The notes beneath the pieces are model-generated. The model had not been told where the DNA came from and made no database searches. It worked only from the letters and a program-made list of their open reading frames with translations. A DNA stretch of 43,333 bases from UBA9715 sp045629845 (GTDB lineage: Bacteria; Actinomycetota; Coriobacteriia; Coriobacteriales; Eggerthellaceae): assembly GCA_045629845.1 (NCBI GenBank), contig JAZQRZ010000077.1, positions 1 through 43,333 of the forward strand. The letters are read 5' to 3'. The position numbers and the translations under genes are program-made. Positions within the stretch are counted from its first letter, which is position 1. Every line of letters starts with the position of its first letter. Shown here one piece after another: positions 5,030-14,990 of the stretch.

Positions 5030-5890
5030 ATGTTAGATTTTAATTTCGCATTGCCCGATTTCACAGCCGGGCTAAAAATGAACTTGTCCTTGATAGAGTC
5101 TTGGCGCAACGACCCCGCCAAGTTTCGGGACGGAGTGCGCTTTGATAGCGTGTACGATAGCTTTCCTGGATGCAGGGCGAATGGCGGACGGCACTATTTG
5201 GGACTGCAGTATCTTCCCTTTCAAATGCATGCCACCTTTGCCGCACTCAACAATGCAGGCGTGAAAGCGCGCCTCACCTTTACCAACATGTTCATCGACA
5301 GCAACGCGCTGAGAGACGATGCTTACATCCGGACGATCTTGGACATCGCAAGCGACTACGATGTGGAGGTAATCGTGTACTCGGATGACGTAGCGGATTA
5401 CTTGCGCCAGAACTACCCGTTCAAGCTTGTGCTTTCGACAACACGCGAGATTACCGACATCGAAGCACTCAACAGCGCGCTAGAGCGTTACGACTACGTC
5501 GTCCTCAACTATAACTTGAACAAGAATTACGACTTCATTGCCCAAATTTCCCGCCCGGAACGCATCGAAATAATGGTCAATGAACTCTGTGCACCGAATT
5601 GCCCTGTCCGCCAGAAGCACTACGAGCACGAAAGCCGCGATCAGTTAAACGGCGAGAGCACGCTGTTCCAAGAGGAGTGCGGCCGCCCGAAAGTCGATCT
5701 CATGGACCTCATAGGCGGGCCCATCGTCCTCTCGAACGAAGAAGTCGCCCGCCTGCGCGCCGAGTACGGCATCCGCAATTTCAAGATCGTTGGACGCAAT
5801 AGGAAGCGGGAAAAATTCATTGACGTCCTTTTGTATTATCTCGTGAAGCCCGAACACCATGCAGATATTCGCCGCTTGCTTTGCGGATAA
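5030..5890 (+). CDS. Conserved uncharacterised Cys-motif protein, possibly a TIM barrel
   Basis: A 286-residue soluble protein with no signal peptide. The order of short strands and helices suggests a TIM barrel. Recognisable blocks are SVYDSFPGCRANGGR (40-54), LTFTNMF (82-88), VLSTT (134-138), VVLNYNLN (157-164) and VNELCAPNCPVRQKHY (183-198), plus Cys217. From memory, proteins with a SVYGSFP-NGGR block and a VN-C-x3-CP-R-HY block occur in anaerobic Firmicutes and Coriobacteriia without an assigned function. The barrel and Cys pattern faintly recall the U32 peptidase/UbiU group, some members of which bind an iron-sulphur cluster through four Cys. I cannot confirm that link. An aggagggg site precedes the start. 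It follows the four peptide genes on the same strand, about 100 bases after the last, so it is a candidate partner. Confidence 0.6.
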   Translation: MLDFNFALPDFTAGLKMNLSLIESWRNDPAKFRDGVRFDSVYDSFPGCRANGGRHYLGLQYLPFQMHATFAALNNAGVKARLTFTNMFIDSNALRDDAYIRTILDIASDYDVEVIVYSDDVADYLRQNYPFKLVLSTTREITDIEALNSALERYDYVVLNYNLNKNYDFIAQISRPERIEIMVNELCAPNCPVRQKHYEHESRDQLNGESTLFQEECGRPKVDLMDLIGGPIVLSNEEVARLRAEYGIRNFKIVGRNRKREKFIDVLLYYLVKPEHHADIRRLLCG

Positions 5891-6235
5891 ATCACGTTTC
5901 ACTCATCGAAATGAAGTGCGCAAATGAAAGACTTCGACCCGAGCGCACAGCTCGGCGATGTCATGCATGTTGACGAACCTGATGTCCCGGCTGCGGACGA
6001 GTTGTTAGGGGACAACAAGTTCTCATAAGCGCCTACACTCTGCCTTTATTCCACAGAAGCGCAATCGTGCATATCGCACGTATGCTGTCAAAATAATTTG
6101 TTCATTGCGCCTAAACACAAATCCCAACCATATAGGGAAAATGATTCGTGCATGCGGAAGCGAATGCAAACACAAACTGCCTTCAAGCTTCTATGTATTA
6201 ACTGATTCGCAATGCCTTCGAAGGGAATTACCAAC
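5891..6235. other. Intergenic region at the end of the accessory segment
   Basis: A 34-codon frame (ATG 5924 to stop 6026-6028, beginning MKDFDPSAQLGDV) is present but unrecognised and may be a gene remnant. A small dyad, cgtgc-atatc-gcacg, lies at 6066-6080. From about 6030 the sequence becomes A+T-richer, like the core genes. I see no clear promoter for the transporter that follows. Confidence 0.45.
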
Positions 6236-7450
6236 ATGAACCAGCAAAAGCTGTGGAGCACACACTACGTTTTGCTGTTGATGTACAACCTTTGCCATTC
6301 ATTAGGCTTCTATATAACTATGGTCATTTTCACGGGCTATTGCTCAGAAACATACGGGCTTAACCCTAGCATCGCAAGTCTTTCAGTGACCGTATATGTT
6401 CTTGCAGCAATCGTCGCCAGACTACTACTAGGCAAACAGCTCGACCGCTGGGGGCTTAAACTGTCGCTCGTCATTGGCTTTGCAGGAAATCTTGTTTGCT
6501 TTCTCCTGTTCTTTCTGCCCATGAGCTTTCCTGCCCTGATAGCCGTCAGAGCTATCCACGGTGTAGCCATGGCAATCCAGTCAGGTTCGGTATCCGCCGC
6601 CGTTGTACTGTTCATTCCAGCTAATCGCTCTGGAGAGGGTATCGGGTATTTCTCAATGATGACAGCTTTAGCAACTGGTGTCGGGCCGCTCATCTCAATT
6701 TCTGTAGTTAACGCCTTTGGCAGTTACACTCCCCTGTTCATTTTCATGGCCATAATTGCCGCTCTTCCAGCAATAGCCCTGGTGTTCGTAAAAACCCCGA
6801 AGCTAACAAAACCCGATGAGAAAGATCTTAAAAACCAGGAAGAACTCGGTCTTTCTTCGATGATTCAAATCTCTATCCTGCCCATCACTTCCGTACTCTT
6901 CCTAGTGTTTCTGGCTTATTCCAGCGTAGTAACTTACGTAGTTAGCTATGCCAGCGAACTTGGTCTTAGCGATGCGGTAAGCTTTTTCTTTGTCGTGTAT
7001 TCTGTAATCGGTTTTGTATTCAGACCCATCGTCGGAAAACGCGTGGATCAGAAAGGTGAAAACTCTGTCATCTACGGCTGCTTTACAGCGCTGACTATAG
7101 CTTTCGTGCTGCTAGCATTTGTGAATGGTGCACCCATGCTAATCATCGCAGCTGCGTTTACCGGCTTTGGCGTAAGCATCACGCAATCAATCATGCAAAC
7201 CATCATGGCTCGAGACACTCCAAAGCATGAACTCGGACGCGCCAATTCAACGTTTTTCACAAGCATGGATCTAGGCTTAGGAATTGGTCCTGTGCTAATC
7301 GGCCTGTTCGTCCCAACACTAGGTTTCAGTATGAGCTATTTACTACTTGCATTCGTGGGACCAGTTGCGGCGATTCTTTATTACCTTATGCATGGACGTA
7401 AGCAAACAAACGAACAACTTGGCACGCTACCAGCTGGCCCCTTACCTTAA
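6236..7450 (+). CDS. Major facilitator superfamily transporter
   Basis: A 404-residue polytopic membrane protein with about twelve hydrophobic segments, divided by a charged loop (about 200-220, KTPKLTKPDEKDLKNQEE). Motif A of the family appears between the second and third segments as GKQLDRWGLKLS, and a weaker copy, GKRVDQKGE, sits in the second half. It should exchange or co-transport a small molecule; the sequence does not reveal which. ATG 6236 is preferred over ATG 6212 because aaggga lies about eleven bases upstream of it and the extra eight residues are not membrane-like. It stands alone, with 189 bases before the next gene. Confidence 0.85.
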   Translation: MNQQKLWSTHYVLLLMYNLCHSLGFYITMVIFTGYCSETYGLNPSIASLSVTVYVLAAIVARLLLGKQLDRWGLKLSLVIGFAGNLVCFLLFFLPMSFPALIAVRAIHGVAMAIQSGSVSAAVVLFIPANRSGEGIGYFSMMTALATGVGPLISISVVNAFGSYTPLFIFMAIIAALPAIALVFVKTPKLTKPDEKDLKNQEELGLSSMIQISILPITSVLFLVFLAYSSVVTYVVSYASELGLSDAVSFFFVVYSVIGFVFRPIVGKRVDQKGENSVIYGCFTALTIAFVLLAFVNGAPMLIIAAAFTGFGVSITQSIMQTIMARDTPKHELGRANSTFFTSMDLGLGIGPVLIGLFVPTLGFSMSYLLLAFVGPVAAILYYLMHGRKQTNEQLGTLPAGPLP

Positions 7451-7639
7451 ACCCCAATCAGATAACACTTTACAGGTGCTCTCTTTAATAACTGGCAAAA
7501 CTTCATCGGCAAGATAGATAGCAAACGTAATCTGAGAGCCTAGCAATACAGTAGAATTGAATCGTAAAGATAAAGCTATCCTAAAACGAAGCACTAACCT
7601 ACACTCACAATTGCCCATGACAAGATATGGAACTAGTCC

Positions 7640-8335
7640 ATGAATTATAAAGCTGTATTCTTTGACATTGGCGGCACTCTGCTTCATGCAGATCCACCAG
7701 AACCAGAAGTATTTACCCGTGTAGCTCGTAGGCTTGGTCATGACATTACCGTACGCGATGTCGAACCCTGTATGGCAGATGTAAACGCCTATTACCAGTC
7801 TGAATACATGCGCGATGGCGACTTCTGGTGCGTACATGAACGAGCCGTTCAGATTTGGCTTGATATGTACGCCATGATGGCAGACTACTGTGGTATTACA
7901 GACGGCGTTGAAGAGCTAACTCATGGCGTATACAACGAATACCTACTTCCCCATAACTGGTCAACCTATCCAGATACTGAAGCTTGCCTTAGGGGCTTAA
8001 AACGTCAGGGGTTCCAATTGGGGGTTATTTCTAACTGGGATGCTACTCTTGAAAACCTGCTTCGCAAAAAAGGACTTCTCCCCTATTTTGACGAAGTTAT
8101 TGCCTCTGCAGCTGTCGGTTGCCGCAAACCAAGTAAAGCGATTTTTGAAATTGCGCTTGAACGCATGGAGGTTTCAGCTGAAGAAGCTATACACGTTGGC
8201 GATTTGCCTGAGGCGGACGGAGACGGCGCCAGCGGCGCTGGTTTACACCCAGTCCTAATAGACCGCCACAACAGATTTCCCGACGCCCCGTACGAGCGCA
8301 TAGCGCTTCGCACAGATTTAGTCAGCATGATATAG
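7640..8335 (+). CDS. HAD-superfamily hydrolase
   Basis: A 231-residue soluble hydrolase. Motif I is FFDIGGTLL with nucleophile Asp9, motif II is the Ser of ISNWD (about 138-142), motif III is the Lys of CRKPSK, and motif IV is HVGDLPEADGDGA. A helical cap lies between motifs I and II, as in subfamily IA. The second acid of the usual DxD motif is replaced by Gly, a variant common in DxGGT members, so a simple phosphatase role is not certain. The start has only a weak ribosome-binding site. The substrate cannot be inferred. A hairpin directly after the stop serves as terminator from both sides. Confidence 0.8.
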   Translation: MNYKAVFFDIGGTLLHADPPEPEVFTRVARRLGHDITVRDVEPCMADVNAYYQSEYMRDGDFWCVHERAVQIWLDMYAMMADYCGITDGVEELTHGVYNEYLLPHNWSTYPDTEACLRGLKRQGFQLGVISNWDATLENLLRKKGLLPYFDEVIASAAVGCRKPSKAIFEIALERMEVSAEEAIHVGDLPEADGDGASGAGLHPVLIDRHNRFPDAPYERIALRTDLVSMI

Positions 8336-8362
8336 AAAAGGCCGCTCTTTCGAGCGGCCCTG
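8336..8362. terminator. Two-way terminator between the HAD gene and tRNA-Leu
   Basis: A perfect 8-bp stem, ggccgctc/gagcggcc (8340-8347 with 8352-8359), has a four-base loop. On the - strand it is followed by TTTT, ending the tRNA transcript. On the + strand the T-rich tail is weaker. Confidence 0.75.
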
Positions 8363-8367
8363 ATTTC

Positions 8368-8458
8368 TGGTGTCGGAGGCGGGACTTGAACCCGCATGAT
8401 CGTAGGTATGATCACTAGCACCTCAAGCTAGCGCGCCTGCCAATTCCGCCACTCCGAC
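8368..8458 (-). tRNA. tRNA-Leu(GAG)
   Basis: The full cloverleaf is visible. The acceptor is GTCGGAG paired with CTCCGAC plus A, the anticodon stem CTAGC/GCTAG encloses loop TTGAGGT, giving anticodon GAG. A long variable arm (GATCATACCTACGATC) marks the Leu class, and the T arm is GCGGG-TTCAAGT-CCCGC. The CCA end is encoded (8368-8370). It reads CUC and CUU codons. Confidence 0.95.
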
Positions 8459-8522
8459 GAAAGCGTTGCACGAGCAACGTTCGCTATTCTAACCGAACGT
8501 GTCGCGCTTGGGAAGAAAAAAT

Positions 8523-8771
8523 TTATCCAATAGTTCCTTGCGGATAAACGAACATAAGAGCAACAAGAGTCAGGAAGAACACGATTGCCAAAACAATCGT
8601 GATACGGTCGAGGTTTTTCTCGACAATACTAGTTCCCTGGTTGCCATAAAAAGAGCTGGAAATCATGTCTGACACACCAGTACCCTTGCCTGAATGAAGC
8701 AAGATGAAAACGATCAGACCAGCGCCTGACACGAACAACAATATAAGACACACAATCAGTAGCGGACTCAC
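8523..8771 (-). CDS. secG: Preprotein translocase subunit SecG
   Basis: An 82-residue membrane protein with two hydrophobic segments (about 3-25 and 55-78) flanking the conserved loop LLHSGKGTGVSDMISSSFYG. SecG belongs to the SecYEG channel and aids protein export across the cytoplasmic membrane. It follows tpiA, the usual place in Actinobacteria and Firmicutes. A strong hairpin in the 142-base gap between them suggests it is partly uncoupled from the glycolytic operon. Confidence 0.93.
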   Translation of the reverse strand: MSPLLIVCLILLFVSGAGLIVFILLHSGKGTGVSDMISSSFYGNQGTSIVEKNLDRITIVLAIVFFLTLVALMFVYPQGTIG

Positions 8772-8879
8772 AGTTCACACTCCACATTCGAAAGCGGTAT
8801 TCACACAAGCAAGGAATTATACTCGAAACAGCTGGCAAATGCCTCTTTTATTTCATACTTCACAAGACCTGCGCGCGAA

Positions 8880-8912
8880 ATTATGGAAAAGGGATTACCC
8901 CTTTTCCATAAT
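8880..8912 (-). terminator. Terminator after tpiA
   Basis: A perfect 14-bp stem, attatggaaaaggg/cccttttccataat, encloses a five-base loop. It starts one base after the tpiA stop codon. The T tract is short (the - strand continues as TTTCGC), so termination may be partial, allowing some read-through into secG. Confidence 0.65.
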
Positions 8913-8913
8913 T

Positions 8914-9681
8914 CTAAAGGCAAGCTTTAATCAACTGAACAAATGATGCAGCCTCAAGAGCGGCGCCACCAATAAGACCACCATCAATATCAGGCTGCTG
9001 AATCAGCAGATCAACATTTCCGGGGTTCATCGAGCCGCCATACAGCACACGCATTTCATCAGCAACAGCAGCCCCAAACAATTCGACAAGTGTTGCGCGA
9101 ATAGCAGCACAAACTTCCTGAGCTTGTTCGGGAGTTGCGGTGCGCCCGGTACCAATAGCCCAAATTGGCTCGTATGCTACAACGCAATTTGCAGCCTGAG
9201 TAGCATCAATGCCTGCAAAAGCAGCACGAACCTGAGCACAAACAAAATCAAGCGTTTCACCCGCATCGCGCAGTGCAAGCGATTCGCCAACGCAAATGAT
9301 GGGATGAAGACCGCCGGCAATAAGAGCCTTCGCTTTCTTATTGACGTCTTCGTTCGTTTCACCGAAATAACCACGACGTTCGGAATGGCCAATGATGCAC
9401 CAATGACATCCGATTTCTTTCAGCATAGGAACAGAGACTTCACCAGTAAAAGCGCCCTTGTCTTCCCAGTAAACGTTCTGGGCACCAAGTTCAACTGGTA
9501 CACGATCAAATTCAAATACTGTCTTTGCAGGCTTTAAATCAACAAACGGCGGACAAACAACCACGTCGATAGCATCCCAACGACCGTCATACTGATTCGA
9601 AATATCCTGAGCCAATACAACTGCTTCAGGAATGGTTTTATTCATTTTCCAGTTGCCTGCCATAAGTGGCTTACGTGCCAT
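8914..9681 (-). CDS. tpiA: Triosephosphate isomerase
   Basis: A 255-residue TIM-barrel enzyme interconverting dihydroxyacetone phosphate and glyceraldehyde 3-phosphate in glycolysis. Lys12 (NWKMNK), His99 (IIGHSERR) and Glu171 (VAYEPIWAIGTG) form the catalytic set, and the phosphate-binding YGGS and GGLIGGAAL segments are near the C-terminus. Length is normal. The start has a GGGGGA site. It lies 17 bases after pgk and completes the gap-pgk-tpiA operon. Confidence 0.97.
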   Translation of the reverse strand: MARKPLMAGNWKMNKTIPEAVVLAQDISNQYDGRWDAIDVVVCPPFVDLKPAKTVFEFDRVPVELGAQNVYWEDKGAFTGEVSVPMLKEIGCHWCIIGHSERRGYFGETNEDVNKKAKALIAGGLHPIICVGESLALRDAGETLDFVCAQVRAAFAGIDATQAANCVVAYEPIWAIGTGRTATPEQAQEVCAAIRATLVELFGAAVADEMRVLYGGSMNPGNVDLLIQQPDIDGGLIGGAALEAASFVQLIKACL

Positions 9682-9698
9682 AAGAGTTCCCCCTTTGT

Positions 9699-10883
9699 TT
9701 AACCCAAAGCAACAACGCCAGGCAGCTGCTTACCTTCAACAAGTTCCATCGAAGCGCCACCGCCAGTAGAAATAAAGGTCATGCGATCTGCAAGATTGAA
9801 CTTGTTGACAGCTGCCACACTATCGCCGCCACCAATAATAGTGTCGGCTTCAGTGTTTTCAGCAACCGCAATTGCAACATCGCGGGTACCCACTGCAAAA
9901 GCGTCCATTTCAAAGACGCCCATGGGACCATTCCAGAACACCGTCTTAGCCTGAGCAATCGCCTCTGCATACAATTCCACAGTCTTCGGACCAACATCGA
10001 GACCCATCATATCGTCAGGAATTGCATCGACAGAAACAGTCTTTGTGTTGGCGTCTTCAGCAAACTTGTCAGCACAAACAACATCAACAGGAAGCAGGAG
10101 CTTAACGCCCTTTTCCTTGGCCTTTGCAAGCATTTCGCCAGCACGTTCGACCCAATCGTCTTCTTTGAGCGACGTGCCAACCGTATAGCCCTGTGCAAGC
10201 AGGAAGGTAAAGCACATGCCGCCACCAATGATTAACGTATCGCACTTTTCCATAAGCGCGTCGATAACCTGAATCTTGTCCGAAACTTTTGAACCACCCA
10301 AGATGGCGCAGAACGGACGCTTGGGATTATCAAGCATGCCCGTAAGAGTGGACACTTCCTTTTCCATAAGGTATCCAGCATAAGCAGGCAAAAGCGATGC
10401 AACACCAGCAGTAGATGCATGAGCGCGATGCGCGGTACCAAACGCGTCGTTTACATAAACATCGCCCAACTTGGCAAGCTCTTCGCAGAATTCGGGGTCA
10501 TACTTCTTTTCACGCTTATCAAAACGCAAATTTTCGACGATAAGTACATCACCCTCACGCAATGCAGCGGCTTTAGCCAAGGCATCATCACCAGCAATGT
10601 CAGAGGCAAAGGCCACAGGCTTCCCCAACACTTCCGCCAAATGAAGAGCAGCAGGACGCAAGGAAAACTCTTCTTCGAAACCTTCGCCACTCGGACGACC
10701 GCGATGACTCATAAGTATCACCTTTGCGCCGTCACCGATGAGTTTTTGGATGGTAGGCAACGCTGCACGAATGCGGGTATCGTCGGTAACAACCCCATCT
10801 TTCACGGGTACATTAAAATCAACGCGAACAAGTACGCGCTTCCCTTTTGCATCCAGACTATCAATTGTCTTGATTGCTGCCAT
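9699..10883 (-). CDS. pgk: Phosphoglycerate kinase
   Basis: A 394-residue two-domain kinase that makes ATP from 1,3-bisphosphoglycerate. The N-terminal substrate site RVDFNVP and SHRGRP, the hinge region, and the C-terminal nucleotide-binding GGGDSVAAV and STGGGASMELVEG are all present. The open frame extends about 90 codons further upstream, but that part runs opposite gap. The true start is the ATG giving MAAIKTIDSLDAKG, with an AGGGAG site upstream, which yields the standard family length. It lies 88 bases downstream of gap, probably in one transcript. Confidence 0.97.
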   Translation of the reverse strand: MAAIKTIDSLDAKGKRVLVRVDFNVPVKDGVVTDDTRIRAALPTIQKLIGDGAKVILMSHRGRPSGEGFEEEFSLRPAALHLAEVLGKPVAFASDIAGDDALAKAAALREGDVLIVENLRFDKREKKYDPEFCEELAKLGDVYVNDAFGTAHRAHASTAGVASLLPAYAGYLMEKEVSTLTGMLDNPKRPFCAILGGSKVSDKIQVIDALMEKCDTLIIGGGMCFTFLLAQGYTVGTSLKEDDWVERAGEMLAKAKEKGVKLLLPVDVVCADKFAEDANTKTVSVDAIPDDMMGLDVGPKTVELYAEAIAQAKTVFWNGPMGVFEMDAFAVGTRDVAIAVAENTEADTIIGGGDSVAAVNKFNLADRMTFISTGGGASMELVEGKQLPGVVALG

Positions 10884-10971
10884 TAACATCTCCCTTCCCA
10901 AAACAGTCCCCTCGCCTTCTGATGAGAAAGCAAGGGGGCTAAGTAGACAATGAAAAGAATTGTGGTACGCC

Positions 10972-11973
<1,002 letters not shown>

Positions 11974-12027
11974 AGTCTGAGCCCCTTTCAAGACTGATTA
12001 CCACTAAGTAAACGTATCGTCATTGTA

Positions 12028-12957
12028 CTACCCTTCTAGCTCACGCGCCATCTGTTCGATACGTCGTATTCGGTGATTGACCGCTGATTTTGAAAGCGGA
12101 GGATCAGCGCGATCTCCTAACTCTTTCAAAGTAGCGTCTGGATATGCAACACGCAGGCGAATAATCTCGCGTAAGGCGGGCGGTAGCTTTTCCACGCCGT
12201 ATGCCTCGAGAACTGCACGCATAGCGAAGATTTGATCAACTGAGGCTGCAGCCGCTTTCATCTGATTGGCCATTTCAGCGTTTGTCTGCCTATTAACTTC
12301 ATTGCGTACGCTTTTAACGACACGCGCATCTTCCATTCGTAATGCAGCCTGATGCGCACCTACAAAAGCTAAGAATTCAAGAATGGCCTCGCCGCTTTTT
12401 AGATACACAACAAACGATGACCTACGTTGCATCACGCGCGCATTAATGCCTTTGTCGTGCATGATGGTTACGATGTCATCAGCCATTTCCTGAGACTCAA
12501 CAGTAATCTCGAAATGAAAATCACCACGCGGGTCAGAAACAAAACCGCTACCAAGAAACGCGCCACGTAAATAAGCAGCAGCGCAACACTGTTTTGCAAC
12601 AAGCGCAGGATCTACACCCAGCATAAGACCCGTTTCACCCAAAACGCCCATATCGCGAAGTGCTTCAGATATGCCTGCCTGAGCCGGTACATCAATAAGA
12701 TAGTTCGGCGTTTTGTGCAGAACACTACGACGCGTAGTAAGTTCGGTGCGCAGTTGATATTCATCATGAAGTAGTCGCCATGAAAGACGAGCAACCGAAG
12801 GTGCGTCTGTCGCAATTTCAAGGCGATACGAACCCTGGCCGCTAATAAGAAGCGTTCCTTCTACTCGAATAATGGCAGCAAGCAAAGCTCTGTCACAATG
12901 CGAGCAAGTAGGCGCAACGCGTGCTAATTCGTCTTTGACGTCAGAATTGAACGACAT
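12028..12957 (-). CDS. whiA: WhiA family DNA-binding regulator
   Basis: A 309-residue protein with the WhiA layout. An N-terminal LAGLIDADG-like half (RVEGTLLISGQGSYRLEIAT, YLRGAFLGSGFVSDP) is followed by a C-terminal helix-turn-helix (LPPALREIIRLRVAYPDATL, ELGDRADPPLSKSAVNHRIR). In streptomycetes WhiA controls sporulation septation; in non-sporulating bacteria it influences cell division and chromosome segregation. The last in rapZ-yvcK-whiA, a trio conserved through Actinobacteria and Firmicutes. The start has only a short GGAAA site. Confidence 0.93.
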   Translation of the reverse strand: MSFNSDVKDELARVAPTCSHCDRALLAAIIRVEGTLLISGQGSYRLEIATDAPSVARLSWRLLHDEYQLRTELTTRRSVLHKTPNYLIDVPAQAGISEALRDMGVLGETGLMLGVDPALVAKQCCAAAYLRGAFLGSGFVSDPRGDFHFEITVESQEMADDIVTIMHDKGINARVMQRRSSFVVYLKSGEAILEFLAFVGAHQAALRMEDARVVKSVRNEVNRQTNAEMANQMKAAAASVDQIFAMRAVLEAYGVEKLPPALREIIRLRVAYPDATLKELGDRADPPLSKSAVNHRIRRIEQMARELEG

Positions 12958-12975
12958 GCATTTCCAATCAATAAG

Positions 12976-13998
12976 CTACCTGAGCACTTCAGCAAAAGCA
13001 TGCCTAAGCTTTGCGGGATCGTGCCATGTTTTGCGATTATCGTCTGCTAAGTTGCTAACGAGAACACGCGTGCCTAGACGTTCGATAGTTGAAATATCTT
13101 CAGGTTCGCACTTAACACGCCTAATAGTTTCTTCTTCCTCGTTACTTGTGTCGTGCAATAGCATGCAATCAATAAGACCATCCATACCATGCGATGTTAA
13201 GGCTAAATAATGGTCGAGTACCGTCATTCCCCGTGTTTCGCCTTGCATATCAGCAAGTGATGACACGAATACAACCTGCGCCTTCGAACGAGATATAGCA
13301 TCAATAATGCCTGGAACGATGAGACATGAAATGATGGAGGTAAAAAGCGACCCAGGACCAAGTACGATAAGATCAGCAGCACGAATAGCCTCACAAGCGG
13401 GCTTATACGCCTGAATAGCCTGGGGTGCTTCAAGAATGATTTTTCGCAACGATGTTCGCGAATGACTGGCAACTGCTTGCCCTTCAAGCGTGCGACCGTC
13501 ACGCGTTTTTGCGACAAGCGAAACCCTGTCAAGCGTCGACGGATACACTTTGCCACGCGCATTCAAAAGCGATTCGCATATTTCGATTGCCTGAGGAAAG
13601 CCATCACCTGCAACTTCTAAAGCAGACAGCATAAGATTGCCTAGCGTATGGTTTTCAGCGAAAGCAAAACGCGTTTTAAATGCCTTGGTCATAGGATCAT
13701 CCGCATCAGCTGCCATAGCTGTAATGCACTTACGAATATCGCCGGGAGCAGTAGCATTAGCCTGGTCACGCAAAATACCAGTAGACCCACCGTCATCGGC
13801 CATTGAAACAACTGCAGCTGTTTCAATGCCCATAGAAAGCAACGTGCGAATCGAAACAGGGGCACCAGTGCCACCGCCGATTACAACAGCGCGAATTTTC
13901 TTCTTTGGGCGCTCTTCAGCGCCTGCCTCGGGCAGAGCCACGAAGACCGCTGTTAACGATGGATCGTGGCTAAACGGCTGAACATCAAGCTTACTCAT
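12976..13998 (-). CDS. yvcK: YvcK/CofD-like gluconeogenesis factor
   Basis: A 340-residue protein of the YvcK family, related to the CofD 2-phospho-L-lactate transferase fold. The nucleotide-binding VIGGGTGAPVSIRTLL (36-51), SMADDGGSTG and the FAENHTLGNLML segment are characteristic. In Bacillus, YvcK binds UDP-GlcNAc and is needed for morphology and growth on gluconeogenic carbon sources. The start codon overlaps the rapZ stop by four bases (ATGA), so translation is coupled. The N-terminal 30 or so residues are extra and poorly conserved. Confidence 0.92.
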   Translation of the reverse strand: MSKLDVQPFSHDPSLTAVFVALPEAGAEERPKKKIRAVVIGGGTGAPVSIRTLLSMGIETAAVVSMADDGGSTGILRDQANATAPGDIRKCITAMAADADDPMTKAFKTRFAFAENHTLGNLMLSALEVAGDGFPQAIEICESLLNARGKVYPSTLDRVSLVAKTRDGRTLEGQAVASHSRTSLRKIILEAPQAIQAYKPACEAIRAADLIVLGPGSLFTSIISCLIVPGIIDAISRSKAQVVFVSSLADMQGETRGMTVLDHYLALTSHGMDGLIDCMLLHDTSNEEEETIRRVKCEPEDISTIERLGTRVLVSNLADDNRKTWHDPAKLRHAFAEVLR

Positions 13999-14945
13999 GC
14001 AACATCCCCACTTGCATCTGCAAGAGGATCAGCATTTACAAGAGCACCATCAGCCCTAACAGCAAGTGCTAAATCACGGTGAGCTACGCTGACACGATAG
14101 CCACTGGCACGCAGATAGTCGCCAGTAGCTTCAGCAAGTGCAACACTGCGATGCTGGCCACCTGTGCACCCAACTGCAATTGCAAGCTGCTGCTTTCCTT
14201 CAGCCACATAACCCGGCATGACGCAATCAAGCAACGCCTTCCAGTGCTTAAGAAATTGCTCGGTATCACTGTTGTACAGAACGTAATCGCGAACCTTTTC
14301 ATCAAGACCAGTCATAGTGCGCATTTCGGGATCATAGAAAGGATTTGGTAAAAAGCGCACATCGATAACAAGGTCGGCATCAACAGGAGCACCATGCTTA
14401 AACCCAAACGAATACACTGATACTGAAAGACCTTCACGTACTGCTCCACCAGCAAACAAGTCTTTTAGCTTGCTTCGTAATTCAGCTGGAAGTAGGTTGG
14501 TTGTATCAATAACGAAATCAGCTTTGGTGCGTAATTCGCGGAGCAGCGAGCGTTCTCTTTCAATGCCAGCTGCAATGGAGGCACCATCTTTGCACAGCGG
14601 ATGCATGCGCCTACTAGACTTGTAGCGCGAAATCAATTTGTCATCCGAAGCATCAAGGAAAACAATCTTGTAGCTGATGCCGCTTTTAGCAAGATTATTA
14701 AGCGCGTTGCTCATACTTGAAAAGAACCCACGGCCACGAGCATCGCAAACTATTGCAATTTTTCGACTGTCCTCGGTCGATTCCGAAAAATCAGGCATAG
14801 AAAGCAAGTCATCGATAAGATCAGGTGGAAGATTATCAACACAGAAGTAGTTTAAATCCTCAAACACGTGCATAGCTTCTGTTCGGCCAGCACCACTCAT
14901 GCCGCTAACTATGACCAATTCAGGCATATTATTATTTGATTCCAT
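13995..14945 (-). CDS. rapZ: RapZ/YvcJ P-loop nucleotide-binding protein
   Basis: A 316-residue protein with Walker A GMSGAGRT at 15-22, VDNLPPDLI, and the C-terminal signature AVGCTGGQHRSVALAEA. In Escherichia coli RapZ directs decay of small RNAs that control GlmS; in Bacillus, YvcJ affects competence. Neither role can be transferred with certainty. It is some 20 residues longer than most relatives, at both ends. It lies 45 bases after uvrC and is coupled to yvcK. Confidence 0.93.
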   Translation of the reverse strand: MESNNNMPELVIVSGMSGAGRTEAMHVFEDLNYFCVDNLPPDLIDDLLSMPDFSESTEDSRKIAIVCDARGRGFFSSMSNALNNLAKSGISYKIVFLDASDDKLISRYKSSRRMHPLCKDGASIAAGIERERSLLRELRTKADFVIDTTNLLPAELRSKLKDLFAGGAVREGLSVSVYSFGFKHGAPVDADLVIDVRFLPNPFYDPEMRTMTGLDEKVRDYVLYNSDTEQFLKHWKALLDCVMPGYVAEGKQQLAIAVGCTGGQHRSVALAEATGDYLRASGYRVSVAHRDLALAVRADGALVNADPLADASGDVA

Positions 14946-14990
14946 ACCGACACCTCTTTTGCGCCAACCTGGATAAAAGACACGCCGTAA

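Noticed and set aside
7442..7837. 131-codon open frame on the - strand over the start of the HAD gene
   Set aside because: It overlaps the conserved HAD N-terminus on the opposite strand, lacks a start signal, and has no recognisable content.
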